NCBI RefSeq assembly: GCF_000444875.1
Contig: NC_021985.1
Coordinates: 3,233,535 to 3,297,534 of the forward strand
Source: Streptomyces collinus Tu 365
Lineage (GTDB): Bacteria > Actinomycetota > Actinomycetes > Streptomycetales > Streptomycetaceae
Length of the DNA: 64,000 nt
Direction of reading: 5' to 3'
Shown here one piece after another: positions 27,456 through 35,066 of the stretch; position 1 is the stretch's first letter, and every line of letters begins with the position of its first letter. A model generated the notes under the pieces. It ran no database searches and was not told where the DNA came from. It was given only the letters and a program-made list of their open reading frames with translations. A program made the translations under genes and the position numbers.

Positions 27456-27496
27456 GCCCGGGCCCGGCGCGCCCGCCCGGGCCCACGCCCCGGCCC

Positions 27497-27534
27497 ACGC
27501 CCCCGAGGTAACGACTCTGTTGCCTCGGGGGCGT
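27497..27534 (+). terminator. mscS terminator hairpin
   Basis: Arms 27497-27512 and 27519-27534 pair over 16 bases with one G-U wobble around a 6-base loop. It insulates the csn promoter, which begins 6 bases later. Confidence 0.85.
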
Positions 27535-27540
27535 TGTCTA

Positions 27541-27570
27541 TTGACGCCCTCTTCGTCCTGGGCTTACGTT
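27541..27570 (+). promoter_or_regulatory. probable csn operon promoter
   Basis: TTGACG (27541-27546) as -35 and TACGTT (27565-27570) as -10 are 18 bases apart. This agrees with the Streptomyces housekeeping consensus TTGACn / TAnnnT. Transcription would start near 27577, just before the CsnR palindrome. Confidence 0.6.
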
Positions 27571-27583
27571 CCTCCCACGCCAA

Positions 27584-27598
27584 TAGGAAAGTTTCCTA
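27584..27598. promoter_or_regulatory. csnR operator: CsnR-type palindromic operator
   Basis: TAGGAAA and TTTCCTA flank a central G, a perfect 15-base palindrome. The ROK repressor CsnR of S. coelicolor and S. lividans is known to bind palindromes of this AGGAAA/TTTCCT type ahead of its own operon and ahead of chitosanase genes. Here it covers the predicted transcription start region, so bound repressor would block initiation or promoter escape. Confidence 0.8.
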
Positions 27599-27679
27599 AC
27601 AGTGATCTTCCCGGTGGCCGGTGATCAAGGCTGGACGGCATGGCCGGGTCACTGAAAAGCTGGGCGGCTGGAAAGGCAG

Positions 27680-28903
27680 GTGTCGAGACGCATGGCAGGA
27701 ACCGCCGGTACGCCGGGCACCCCGCGCGTCCTGCGCGCCATGAACGACCGCGCCGCCCTCGACCTCCTGCTGGAGCACGGGCCGCTGTCGCGCACCCGGA
27801 TCGGCAAGCTCACCGGCCTGTCCAAGCCGACCGCCTCCCAGCTGCTCGCCCGTCTGGAGGCGGCGGGACTGGTCCGGGTCACCGGCACCAGCGAGGGCCG
27901 GCCGGGGCCCAACGCGCAGCTCTACGCGGTCAACCCGGCCGCCGCGTACGCCGCGGGGCTGGACGTCACCCCGCACCGCATCCGCGCCGCCGTCGCCGAC
28001 GTCACCGGCCGCACCGTCGGCGAGTTCGAACTGCCCACCCCCGGCCGCCGCCCGGCGCACCCGGTCGTCCGGCAGGTCACCGACGCCCTCGACGGCGCCG
28101 TGAAGGCCGCCGGGCTCGCCCGGGACGACGTGCACCGCCTGGTCATCGGCACCCCCGGCGCCTTCGACCCGGGCACCGGGCGACTGCGCTACGCCTCCCA
28201 CCTGCCCGGCTGGCACTCCCCCGCGCTGCTCGACGAACTCGCCGCCGCGCTGCCGATGCCGGTCGAGTACGAGAACGACGTCAACCTGGTCGCCGTCGCC
28301 GAACAGCGGCTCGGCGCGGCCCGCGGCCACGCGGACTTCGTGCTGCTGTGGAACCAGGAGGGCATGGGCGCCGCCCTGGTCCTCGGCGGCCGGCTGCACC
28401 GCGGCTGGACCGGCGGCGCCGGCGAGGTCGGCTTCCTGCCGGTGCCCGGCACCCCCCTGGTGCGCCAGGTGACCAAGGCCAACAGCGGCGGCTACCAGGA
28501 GCTGGCCGGCTCCCAGGCCGTACCGAAGCTGGCCCGCGAACTGGGCATCGAGGACGTGCCGCCGGGGCCGTACACCGAGGCGGCCGCGGAACTGCTGGCC
28601 CGGGCCGCCGACCACGCGGGCGGCCCGCACCGGGAGCTGCTGCGGACCTACGCGACCCGGCTGGCCACCGGTCTCGCCTCGCTCGTCTCGGTCCTCGACC
28701 CCGAACTCGTCGTCCTCAGCGGCTCCGCCCTGACGTCCGGCGGCGAGGTGCTGCGCGCCCTCGTCCAGGCCGAACTGGAGGAGCTGGCCGCGGCCCGGCC
28801 ACGGCTGGTCGTCGGCGACGTCCACGAACACCCCGTACTGCGCGGCGCGCTGGAGTCCGCGCTCGCCGCCACCCGCGACGAGGTCTTCGACACCTCGCGC
28901 TGA
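27680..28903 (+). CDS. csnR: ROK-family repressor of the chitosan-oligosaccharide operon
   Basis: This 407-residue regulator has an N-terminal winged helix (LLEHGPLSRTRIGKLTGLSK, residues about 28-47) and a C-terminal ROK sugar-binding domain (VIGTPGAFDPGTG; GAALVLGGRLHRGWTGGAGE). The canonical ROK zinc CxCGxxGC motif is not present after GAGEVGF, which fits a regulator that is not a kinase. GTG 27680 is used; ATG 27692 is an alternative and neither has a strong ribosome-binding site. Gene order with a sugar ABC transporter, GH4 enzyme and kinase matches the csnR-K operon. The ligand is presumably a glucosamine oligosaccharide product. Confidence 0.85.
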   Translation: MSRRMAGTAGTPGTPRVLRAMNDRAALDLLLEHGPLSRTRIGKLTGLSKPTASQLLARLEAAGLVRVTGTSEGRPGPNAQLYAVNPAAAYAAGLDVTPHRIRAAVADVTGRTVGEFELPTPGRRPAHPVVRQVTDALDGAVKAAGLARDDVHRLVIGTPGAFDPGTGRLRYASHLPGWHSPALLDELAAALPMPVEYENDVNLVAVAEQRLGAARGHADFVLLWNQEGMGAALVLGGRLHRGWTGGAGEVGFLPVPGTPLVRQVTKANSGGYQELAGSQAVPKLARELGIEDVPPGPYTEAAAELLARAADHAGGPHRELLRTYATRLATGLASLVSVLDPELVVLSGSALTSGGEVLRALVQAELEELAAARPRLVVGDVHEHPVLRGALESALAATRDEVFDTSR

Positions 28904-28988
28904 GCGCACCCGCCTTCCCCCGGCTTTCCCTGGCTTCCCCCGGCTTCTTCTCCTGTTTTTCCCGACCCCGTCCCTGGGAGACCTCGTC

Positions 28989-30332
28989 ATGCCCACAGCC
29001 ATACCCCGAGTGGCCCGAAAAGCGGCTTTCGCCCTGACCGCCTCCGCCGTGCTGCTCACCGCCGCGTGCACCGGCCAGTCGGACGCCGGTGCCACGGACG
29101 ACCCGTCGAAGGAGACGACGATCAACTTCTGGCACGCCTGGAGCGCGCCGAACGAGGTGAAGGCGGTGAAGTCCCTAGTCGCCGGCTTCGAGAAGACGCA
29201 CCCCAACATCCATGTGAACGTCGTCGGCAACATGACCGACGACAAGATCAACCAGGCGCTGCGCGGCGGCGGCGACCGGGCCCCCGACGTCATCTCGTCC
29301 TTCACCACCAACAACGTGGGCAAGTTCTGCTCGTCGGGCGCGCTCATCGACCTCGGCCCCTTCTTCAAGAAGGCGGGCATCGACCCGGAGACGACCTTCC
29401 CGAAGGCGATGAACGAGTACACCCGGTTCGACGGCAACCGCTGTACCGTGCCGCTGCTCGGTGACGCCTACGGCCTCTACTACAACAAGACGGCGTTCGA
29501 GAAGGCCGGCATCACGCACCCGCCGAAGACCTGGTCCGAGTTCGAGGCCGACGCCAAGAAGCTGACGATCCCCCGGGGCGGCACCTACAAGCAGCTCGGC
29601 TTCATGCCGGACTACCACGGCTGGGAGTCGACCACCGAGCACTACTTCGCGCAGTTCTCACCCACGTACTTCGGCAAGGACGGCAAGTCCGCCCTGGCCA
29701 CGGACCCGGCCTTCGAGAAGGGCTTCACGCTGCAGAAGAAGCTCGTGGACGAACTCGGCGGATTCCAGAAGCTGGAGCGGTTCCGGGCCACGCTGGGCGA
29801 CGAGTGGGGGCCCAAGCACCCCTTCCACACCGGCCAGGTCGCCATGCAGCTCGACGGCGAGTGGCGGCTCGGGATGGCCGAGGAGGCCAAGCCGAAGTTC
29901 GAGATCGGCGTCGCCCCGCTGCCCGTCCCCGACGACCAGGCCGACCGGTACGGCAAGGGCTACATCACCGGCACCGTCGCCGGCATCGCCGCCACCAGCC
30001 ACAAGCAGAACGCCGCCTGGGAGCTGGTGAAGTACATGACCACGGACACCGACGCGGTGGTCGGCTTCGCCAACGACATCCACAACGTGCCCTCGACGCT
30101 GGCGGCGCTGAAGTCACCGAAGCTGAAGTACGACCCGCGGTTCAAGACCTTCCTGGACATCGCCGCCGACCCGGACTCCACCACCACGCCCGCCTCGATC
30201 AACGGCGGTGTGTACCTGGTGACGATCCAGCAGTTCGGCTACGACTACGAGAGCGGCAAGGTCACCGATCTGAAGGCCGGGCTGAGGAAGACGGCCGCGC
30301 AGATCGACACGGACATCGCGCAGGCGAAGTAG
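28989..30332 (+). CDS. csnE: extracellular sugar-binding lipoprotein of an ABC importer
   Basis: This 447-residue protein begins with a lipoprotein signal (ALTASAVLLTAAC, lipid-attachment Cys 27) and continues as a family 1 solute-binding protein (TINFWHAWSAPNEVKAVKSL, then GDAYGLYYNKTAFEKAGI). It would be anchored outside the membrane and deliver oligosaccharides to the two permeases that follow. GGGAG lies 10 bases before the ATG. The 85-base gap after csnR contains duplicated CTTCCCCCGGCTT blocks. By operon order it matches csnE, linked to uptake of glucosamine oligosaccharides. No ATPase gene is in the operon, so a shared MsiK-type ATPase elsewhere is expected. Confidence 0.88.
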   Translation: MPTAIPRVARKAAFALTASAVLLTAACTGQSDAGATDDPSKETTINFWHAWSAPNEVKAVKSLVAGFEKTHPNIHVNVVGNMTDDKINQALRGGGDRAPDVISSFTTNNVGKFCSSGALIDLGPFFKKAGIDPETTFPKAMNEYTRFDGNRCTVPLLGDAYGLYYNKTAFEKAGITHPPKTWSEFEADAKKLTIPRGGTYKQLGFMPDYHGWESTTEHYFAQFSPTYFGKDGKSALATDPAFEKGFTLQKKLVDELGGFQKLERFRATLGDEWGPKHPFHTGQVAMQLDGEWRLGMAEEAKPKFEIGVAPLPVPDDQADRYGKGYITGTVAGIAATSHKQNAAWELVKYMTTDTDAVVGFANDIHNVPSTLAALKSPKLKYDPRFKTFLDIAADPDSTTTPASINGGVYLVTIQQFGYDYESGKVTDLKAGLRKTAAQIDTDIAQAK

Positions 30333-30334
30333 CC

Positions 30335-31276
30335 ATGACCACGCTCACCCTCGCCTCGAAGCGCCGCCGGTCGGCGCTGCGCACGGCCGCCTTCATGTCG
30401 CCCTGGCTGATCGGCTTCGCGGTCTTCTTCGCGTACCCGCTGATCTCCACGGTCTACTTCTCGTTCATGCACTACGACGGCTTCCGGCCGCCGACGTGGA
30501 GCGGCACCAAGAACTGGACGTACGTCTTCGAGCACTACCCGCTGTTCTGGCCCGCGCTGCGCAACACCCTGTGGCTGGTGCTGGTCATGGTCACCCTCCG
30601 GGTCGTCTTCGGGCTCGGCGTGGGACTGCTCATCACCAAGATCAAGACCGGTGCCGGGGTCTTCCGCACCCTGTTCTACCTGCCCTACCTCGCCCCGCCG
30701 GTGGCGGCCACCATGGCCTTCGCCTTCCTGCTCAACCCCGGCACCGGCCCGGTCGACTCGATCCTGGAGAAGGCGGGCGTCCCGGCACCGGGCTGGTTCA
30801 ACGACCCCGCCTGGTCCAAGCCGGCCCTGACCCTGCTCGCCCTGTGGGGCATCGGCGACCTCATGGTCATTTTCATGGCCGCGCTGCTCGACGTACCGGC
30901 GGAGCAGTACGAGGCGGCCGAGCTGGACGGGGCGTCGGCGTGGCAGCGGTTCCGCTACGTCACCCTGCCGAACATCTCCCCGATCGTGATGTTCGCGGTG
31001 GTCACCGGCGTGATCCAGACGATGCAGTACTACACACAGCCGCTGGTCGCCGGGAAGGTCGCCTCGGGCGTGATCCAGGGCGCCGGCACCCAGTTCGAAC
31101 CGGGCTACCCGGACAAGTCCACGCTCACCCTCCCCCAGCTCGTCTACAACCTCGGCTTCCAGCGCTTCGACTACGGCTCCGCCTGTGTGGTGGCGCTGGT
31201 GCTGTTCGCCCTGTCCATGGCGTTCACGGCCCTGCTCATGCGGCGCCGTGGCGGCCTCGTCCAGGCAGGTGACTGA
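30335..31276 (+). CDS. csnF: ABC sugar permease
   Basis: This 313-residue protein has six membrane helices (first: FMSPWLIGFAVFFAYPLIS) and the cytoplasmic EAA loop YEAAELDGASAWQRFRYVTL that contacts the ATPase. It is a MalF-type permease of the CUT1 class. It starts 2 bases after the binding-protein stop, and the second permease starts 2 bases after its own stop, so expression is tightly coupled. Confidence 0.92.
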   Translation: MTTLTLASKRRRSALRTAAFMSPWLIGFAVFFAYPLISTVYFSFMHYDGFRPPTWSGTKNWTYVFEHYPLFWPALRNTLWLVLVMVTLRVVFGLGVGLLITKIKTGAGVFRTLFYLPYLAPPVAATMAFAFLLNPGTGPVDSILEKAGVPAPGWFNDPAWSKPALTLLALWGIGDLMVIFMAALLDVPAEQYEAAELDGASAWQRFRYVTLPNISPIVMFAVVTGVIQTMQYYTQPLVAGKVASGVIQGAGTQFEPGYPDKSTLTLPQLVYNLGFQRFDYGSACVVALVLFALSMAFTALLMRRRGGLVQAGD

Positions 31277-31278
31277 CC

Positions 31279-32172
31279 ATGACCCAGGTACTCGACACAC
31301 CGGTGAAGGCCGCGCGGCGGATGCCCGAGGCCGAGCGGACCGCCCGGCGCAGGACGCTCCTGGAGTGGATCGCGGTCCACTCGCTCGGCGTCGCCGCCGC
31401 GCTGTTCTTCACCCTGCCCTTCGTCTTCGTGTTCCTGACCTCGCTGATGAGCGACTCCCAGGCGCTCAGCCGGGACCTCGTCCCGCACACCTGGGAGTGG
31501 GCCAACTACCGCAAGGTCTTCGACACCCCGGGCTTCCTGACCTGGTGGCGCAACACCCTGGTCTACGCCGGCCTGGGCACCGTACTGACCGTGGTCTCCT
31601 CGCTCCCGGTCGCCTACGCGCTGGCCAAGTTCCGCTTCCGCGGCCGCAGTCTGTCCCTGATGCTGGTCATCTCGATGATGATGCTGCCCCCGCAGGTGGT
31701 CATCATCCCGATGTACCTGTTCTGGGCGAAGCAGCTGGACCTGTCGGGCACGCTGTGGCCGCTGATCGTGCCGATGGCCTTCGGGGACGCGTTCTCCATC
31801 TTCCTGCTGCGCCAGTTCCTGATGACGATCCCGAACGAGTACGTGGACGCGGCCAAGGTGGACGGCTGCGGGGACCTGCGCACCCTGCTGCGGATCGTCG
31901 TGCCCATGGCCCGCCCGGGCATCGCCGCCGTGGCCCTGTTCCAGTTCTTCTACGCCTGGAACGACTACTTCGGCCCCCAGATCTACGCCTCGGAGAATCC
32001 TGGCGCCTGGACGCTCTCCTACGGCCTGGAGTCCTTCAAGGGGGCGCACCACACCGACTGGAACCTGACCATGGCCGCGACCGTGCTGGTCATGGCCCCC
32101 GTGATCCTCGTGTTCTTCTTCGCCCAGAAGGCGTTCGTCGAAGGCGTCACTCTCACCGGAGTGAAGGGTTGA
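31279..32172 (+). CDS. csnG: ABC sugar permease
   Basis: This 297-residue protein is a MalG-type permease with six helices (first: SLGVAAALFFTLPFVFVFL) and an EAA loop near residue 190 (YVDAAKVDGCGDLRTLLRIV). It pairs with the preceding permease to form the channel. The GH4 gene starts 7 bases after its stop. Confidence 0.92.
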   Translation: MTQVLDTPVKAARRMPEAERTARRRTLLEWIAVHSLGVAAALFFTLPFVFVFLTSLMSDSQALSRDLVPHTWEWANYRKVFDTPGFLTWWRNTLVYAGLGTVLTVVSSLPVAYALAKFRFRGRSLSLMLVISMMMLPPQVVIIPMYLFWAKQLDLSGTLWPLIVPMAFGDAFSIFLLRQFLMTIPNEYVDAAKVDGCGDLRTLLRIVVPMARPGIAAVALFQFFYAWNDYFGPQIYASENPGAWTLSYGLESFKGAHHTDWNLTMAATVLVMAPVILVFFFAQKAFVEGVTLTGVKG

Positions 32173-32179
32173 TCCGCAT

Positions 32180-33445
32180 ATGAAACTCACCGTGGTCGGC
32201 GGAGGCTCGACCTACACCCCCGAACTCATCGACGGCTTCGCGCGTCTGAGGGACACCCTGCCCGTCGAGGAACTGGTCCTCGTGGACCCGGCGGCCGAAC
32301 GCCTGGCGCTGGTGGGCGGCCTGGCCCGCCGCATCCTCGCCCGGCAGGGCCACCCGGGCCGCGTCGTCACCACCTCCGACCTGGACGCCGGCGTCGAGGG
32401 CGCCGACGCGGTGCTGCTCCAGCTCCGGGTCGGCGGCCAGGCGGCCCGCGAGCAGGACGAGACCTGGCCGCTGGAGTGCGGCTGCATCGGCCAGGAGACC
32501 ACCGGCGCGGGCGGCCTCGCCAAGGCGCTGCGCACGGTCCCGGTCGTCCTCGACATCGCCGAGCGGGTCCGCCGGGCGAACCCGCGCGCCTGGATCATCG
32601 ACTTCACCAACCCGGTCGGCATCGTCACCCGCGCGCTGCTGCAGGCCGGTCACCGGGCGGTCGGGCTGTGCAACGTGGCGATCGGGCTCCAGCGCAAGTT
32701 CGCGGCGCTGCTGGGCACCGACCCCCGGGAGGTGCACCTGGACCACGTGGGCCTGAACCACCTCACCTGGGAGACAGGTGTGCGGCTCGGCGGCCCCGAG
32801 GGCGCGAACGTCCTGCCCAAGCTGCTGGCCGGACACGGCGACGCCATCGCCGACGACCTGCGCCTGCCCCGCCCGCTGCTGGACCGCCTGGGCGTGGTCC
32901 CGTCGTACTACCTGCGCTACTACTACGCGCACGACGAGGTGGTGCGGGAACTGGGCACCAAGCCCTCCCGCGCGGCGGAGGTCGCGGCCATGGAGCGGGA
33001 GCTGCTGACGATGTACGGCGACCCGTCCCTGGACGAGAAGCCGGCCCTGCTGGCCAGGCGGGGCGGGGCCTTCTACTCGGAGGCCGCGGTGGACCTGGCG
33101 GCGTCCCTGCTGGGCGGCGGAGGCAGCCCGTACCAGGTGGTGAACACGCTCAACAAGGGCACCCTGCCCTTCCTGCCGGACGACGCGGTGATCGAGGTGC
33201 AGGCCGCGGTGGGCCCGACGGGGGCCGCGCCGCTGCCGGTGCCCGACCTGGACCCGCTGTACGCGGGGCTGGTGGCGAACGTGACGGCGTACGAGGAGCT
33301 GGCTCTCGAGGCGGCCCTGCGGGGCGGCCGTGACCGGGTCTTCCGCGCGCTGCTGAGCCACCCCCTCATCGGCCAGTACGCGTACGCCGACGCTCTCACC
33401 GACCGACTGATCGCGCACAACCGGGAGCACCTCGCGTGGGCCTGA
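32180..33445 (+). CDS. csnH: GH4-family glycosidase (6-phospho-beta-glucosidase type)
   Basis: This 421-residue enzyme belongs to glycoside hydrolase family 4, which cleaves by an NAD+-dependent redox mechanism with a divalent metal. The N-terminal dinucleotide motif is LTVVGGGSTYTPEL. The family block IIDFTNPVGIVTRAL is followed by the metal ligand Cys in VGLCNVAIGLQ and the His in GLNHLTW. In the csn setting it presumably hydrolyses imported, possibly phosphorylated, glucosamine oligosaccharides. Whether it needs a phosphorylated substrate cannot be read; there is no PTS, so phosphorylation would come from the downstream kinase. The stop lies inside the start region of that kinase gene. Confidence 0.9.
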   Translation: MKLTVVGGGSTYTPELIDGFARLRDTLPVEELVLVDPAAERLALVGGLARRILARQGHPGRVVTTSDLDAGVEGADAVLLQLRVGGQAAREQDETWPLECGCIGQETTGAGGLAKALRTVPVVLDIAERVRRANPRAWIIDFTNPVGIVTRALLQAGHRAVGLCNVAIGLQRKFAALLGTDPREVHLDHVGLNHLTWETGVRLGGPEGANVLPKLLAGHGDAIADDLRLPRPLLDRLGVVPSYYLRYYYAHDEVVRELGTKPSRAAEVAAMERELLTMYGDPSLDEKPALLARRGGAFYSEAAVDLAASLLGGGGSPYQVVNTLNKGTLPFLPDDAVIEVQAAVGPTGAAPLPVPDLDPLYAGLVANVTAYEELALEAALRGGRDRVFRALLSHPLIGQYAYADALTDRLIAHNREHLAWA

Positions 33446-34458
33446 CCGCAACCGACACCGCGAGCGTCCTCGCCATCGACGCGGGCAACAGCAAGACCGA
33501 CGTGGCCGTGGTGACCGCCGCCGGGGAGGTGCTGGCCACGGCACGCGGCGGCGGGTTCCGCCCGCCCGCGGTGGGCGTGGGCCCGGCGATGGACGCCCTG
33601 GCCGAGCCGGTCGGGCGGGCGCTCGCGGACGCCGGCCTGCCCGCGGTCTCGCACGTCTCCGCCTGCCTCGCCAACGCCGATCTGCCGGTGGAGGAGGAGC
33701 AGTTGGCCACCGCGCTGCACGCGCGCGCGTGGGGCGGCTCGGTGGAGGTCCGCAACGACACCTTCGCGATCCTGCGGGCCGGGGTTGCCGAGCCCCGTGG
33801 CGTGGCCGTGGTGTGCGGCGCGGGCATCAACTGCGTGGGCATGCGCCCCGACGGCCGCACCGCCCGGTTCCCGGCCATCGGCCGCATCTCCGGCGACTGG
33901 GGCGGCGGCTGGGGCCTGGCCGAGGAGGCGCTGTGGCACGCGGCCCGGGCGGAGGACGGCCGGGGCGGGCCGACGGCGCTGGCCGGGACGCTGCCGGCGC
34001 ACTTCGGGCTGCCGTCCATGTACGCGCTGATCGAGGCCCTGCATCTGGGGCACGTCGAGCACGACCGCAGGCACGAGCTGACGCCCGTGCTCTTCGCGAC
34101 GGCCGCCGCGGGCGACCCGGTGGCGCGGTCCCTCGTGGACCGGCTCGCCGAGGAGGTGGCGACGATGGCCACGGTGGCCCTGACCCGCCTGGACCTGCTG
34201 GCCGAGGAGACGCCGGTGCTGCTGGGCGGCAGCGTGCTGACCGCGGGCCACGCCCGGCTGGACGACGGCGTCCGGGACCTGCTGGCCGCCCGGGCCCCCA
34301 AGGCCGACGTCCGGGTGGTGACGGCCGGACCGGTCCTGGGCGCGGCGCTGCTGGGCCTCGACCGGCTCGGCGCGGGCGAAGCGGCGCAGGCGCGGGCCCG
34401 CGCCCACTGGGAGACCGGCCTGCCCCGCGCCCGGGGCAGGCAACAGGCGGCGAGCTAG
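33436..34458 (+). CDS. csnK: BadF/BcrA-type sugar kinase (glucosamine / N-acetylglucosamine kinase-like)
   Basis: This 340-residue protein has the ASKHA fold: phosphate-1 motif VLAIDAGNSKTDVAVV at residues 11-26, VEVRNDTFAIL, the phosphate-2 region VVCGAGINCVGM and the adenosine motif LLGGSVLTAG. It resembles eukaryotic-type N-acetylglucosamine kinases. The GTG start overlaps the end of the GH4 gene by 10 bases. It would phosphorylate the imported sugar or the released glucosamine in the cytoplasm. Its TAG stop shares bases with the stop of the convergent VOC gene (CTAG, 34455-34458). Confidence 0.88.
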   Translation: MGLTATDTASVLAIDAGNSKTDVAVVTAAGEVLATARGGGFRPPAVGVGPAMDALAEPVGRALADAGLPAVSHVSACLANADLPVEEEQLATALHARAWGGSVEVRNDTFAILRAGVAEPRGVAVVCGAGINCVGMRPDGRTARFPAIGRISGDWGGGWGLAEEALWHAARAEDGRGGPTALAGTLPAHFGLPSMYALIEALHLGHVEHDRRHELTPVLFATAAAGDPVARSLVDRLAEEVATMATVALTRLDLLAEETPVLLGGSVLTAGHARLDDGVRDLLAARAPKADVRVVTAGPVLGAALLGLDRLGAGEAAQARARAHWETGLPRARGRQQAAS

Positions 34459-34874
34459 GGCCTGTTGCCGTCCACGTAGAGGCAGAAGGGATGGCCGGCC
34501 GGATCGAGCAGCACCCTCACGCCGGGCTGCGGCTGGTGACCGGCCTCCCGCGCGCCGAGTTCCCGCGCGTGCGCCACGGCGGCCGGCAGGTCCGCCACCT
34601 CGAAGTCGAGGTGCATGGTCATCCGCTGCTCACCGGGCCGGGCGGGCCAGACCGGCGGAACGTACCCGTCCGAGCGCTGGACGGCGAGGTAGGCCACGCC
34701 CTCCGGCGGCGCGACGGCCGCCCCGTCGTCGTCCTCCCTGGCGATGTCCCAGCCGAGGAGTTCCGCGTAGAAGCGCGCCAGGGCCCCCGGGTCGGGTGCC
34801 TCCAGCACCACGCCCCACCAGTCGTGCCGCGCGGTGCGGGGCGTGCCGGGCTGGTGATTCGGTCGTACGTGCAT
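34455..34874 (-). CDS. VOC-family protein
   Basis: This 139-residue protein has a single VOC domain: WWGVVLEAPDPGALARFYAE, then MTMHLDFEVADLPAAVAHA and a C-terminal block RVLLDPAGHPFCLYVD. It belongs to the common actinobacterial glyoxalase-like group of unknown substrate. The ATG at 34872-34874 is the first codon that gives the usual length; an in-frame extension upstream lacks coding character. It converges on csnK, with the two stop codons overlapping. Confidence 0.85.
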   Translation of the reverse strand: MHVRPNHQPGTPRTARHDWWGVVLEAPDPGALARFYAELLGWDIAREDDDGAAVAPPEGVAYLAVQRSDGYVPPVWPARPGEQRMTMHLDFEVADLPAAVAHARELGAREAGHQPQPGVRVLLDPAGHPFCLYVDGNRP

Positions 34875-34975
34875 GCCCGCGGAGGCTACAAGGAACCGAA
34901 CAGCCGCGCAGGGCGTGTTGAGGGACAGGGGGTGGTGCGGCACGCTCCCCGCGCCGGCATGCCGTAGGTTGCGCT

Positions 34976-34994
34976 GCGATCCGATCAAGATCGC
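34976..34994. promoter_or_regulatory. inverted repeat GCGATC-N7-GATCGC ahead of the PknG cluster
   Basis: GCGATC (34976-34981) and GATCGC (34989-34994) are exact complements with 7 bases between. Three GATC words occur within 16 bases. The element is 72 bases before the start of the GlnX-like gene, in the only long leader of this cluster. Operator function is inferred from position. Confidence 0.35.
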
Positions 34995-35066
34995 GTGAAG
35001 GCTGGTGCGGATACCGGCCCGGGCGGTGATACTTGGCGGCGAACGGATGACCATGGGGGAGGTCAA

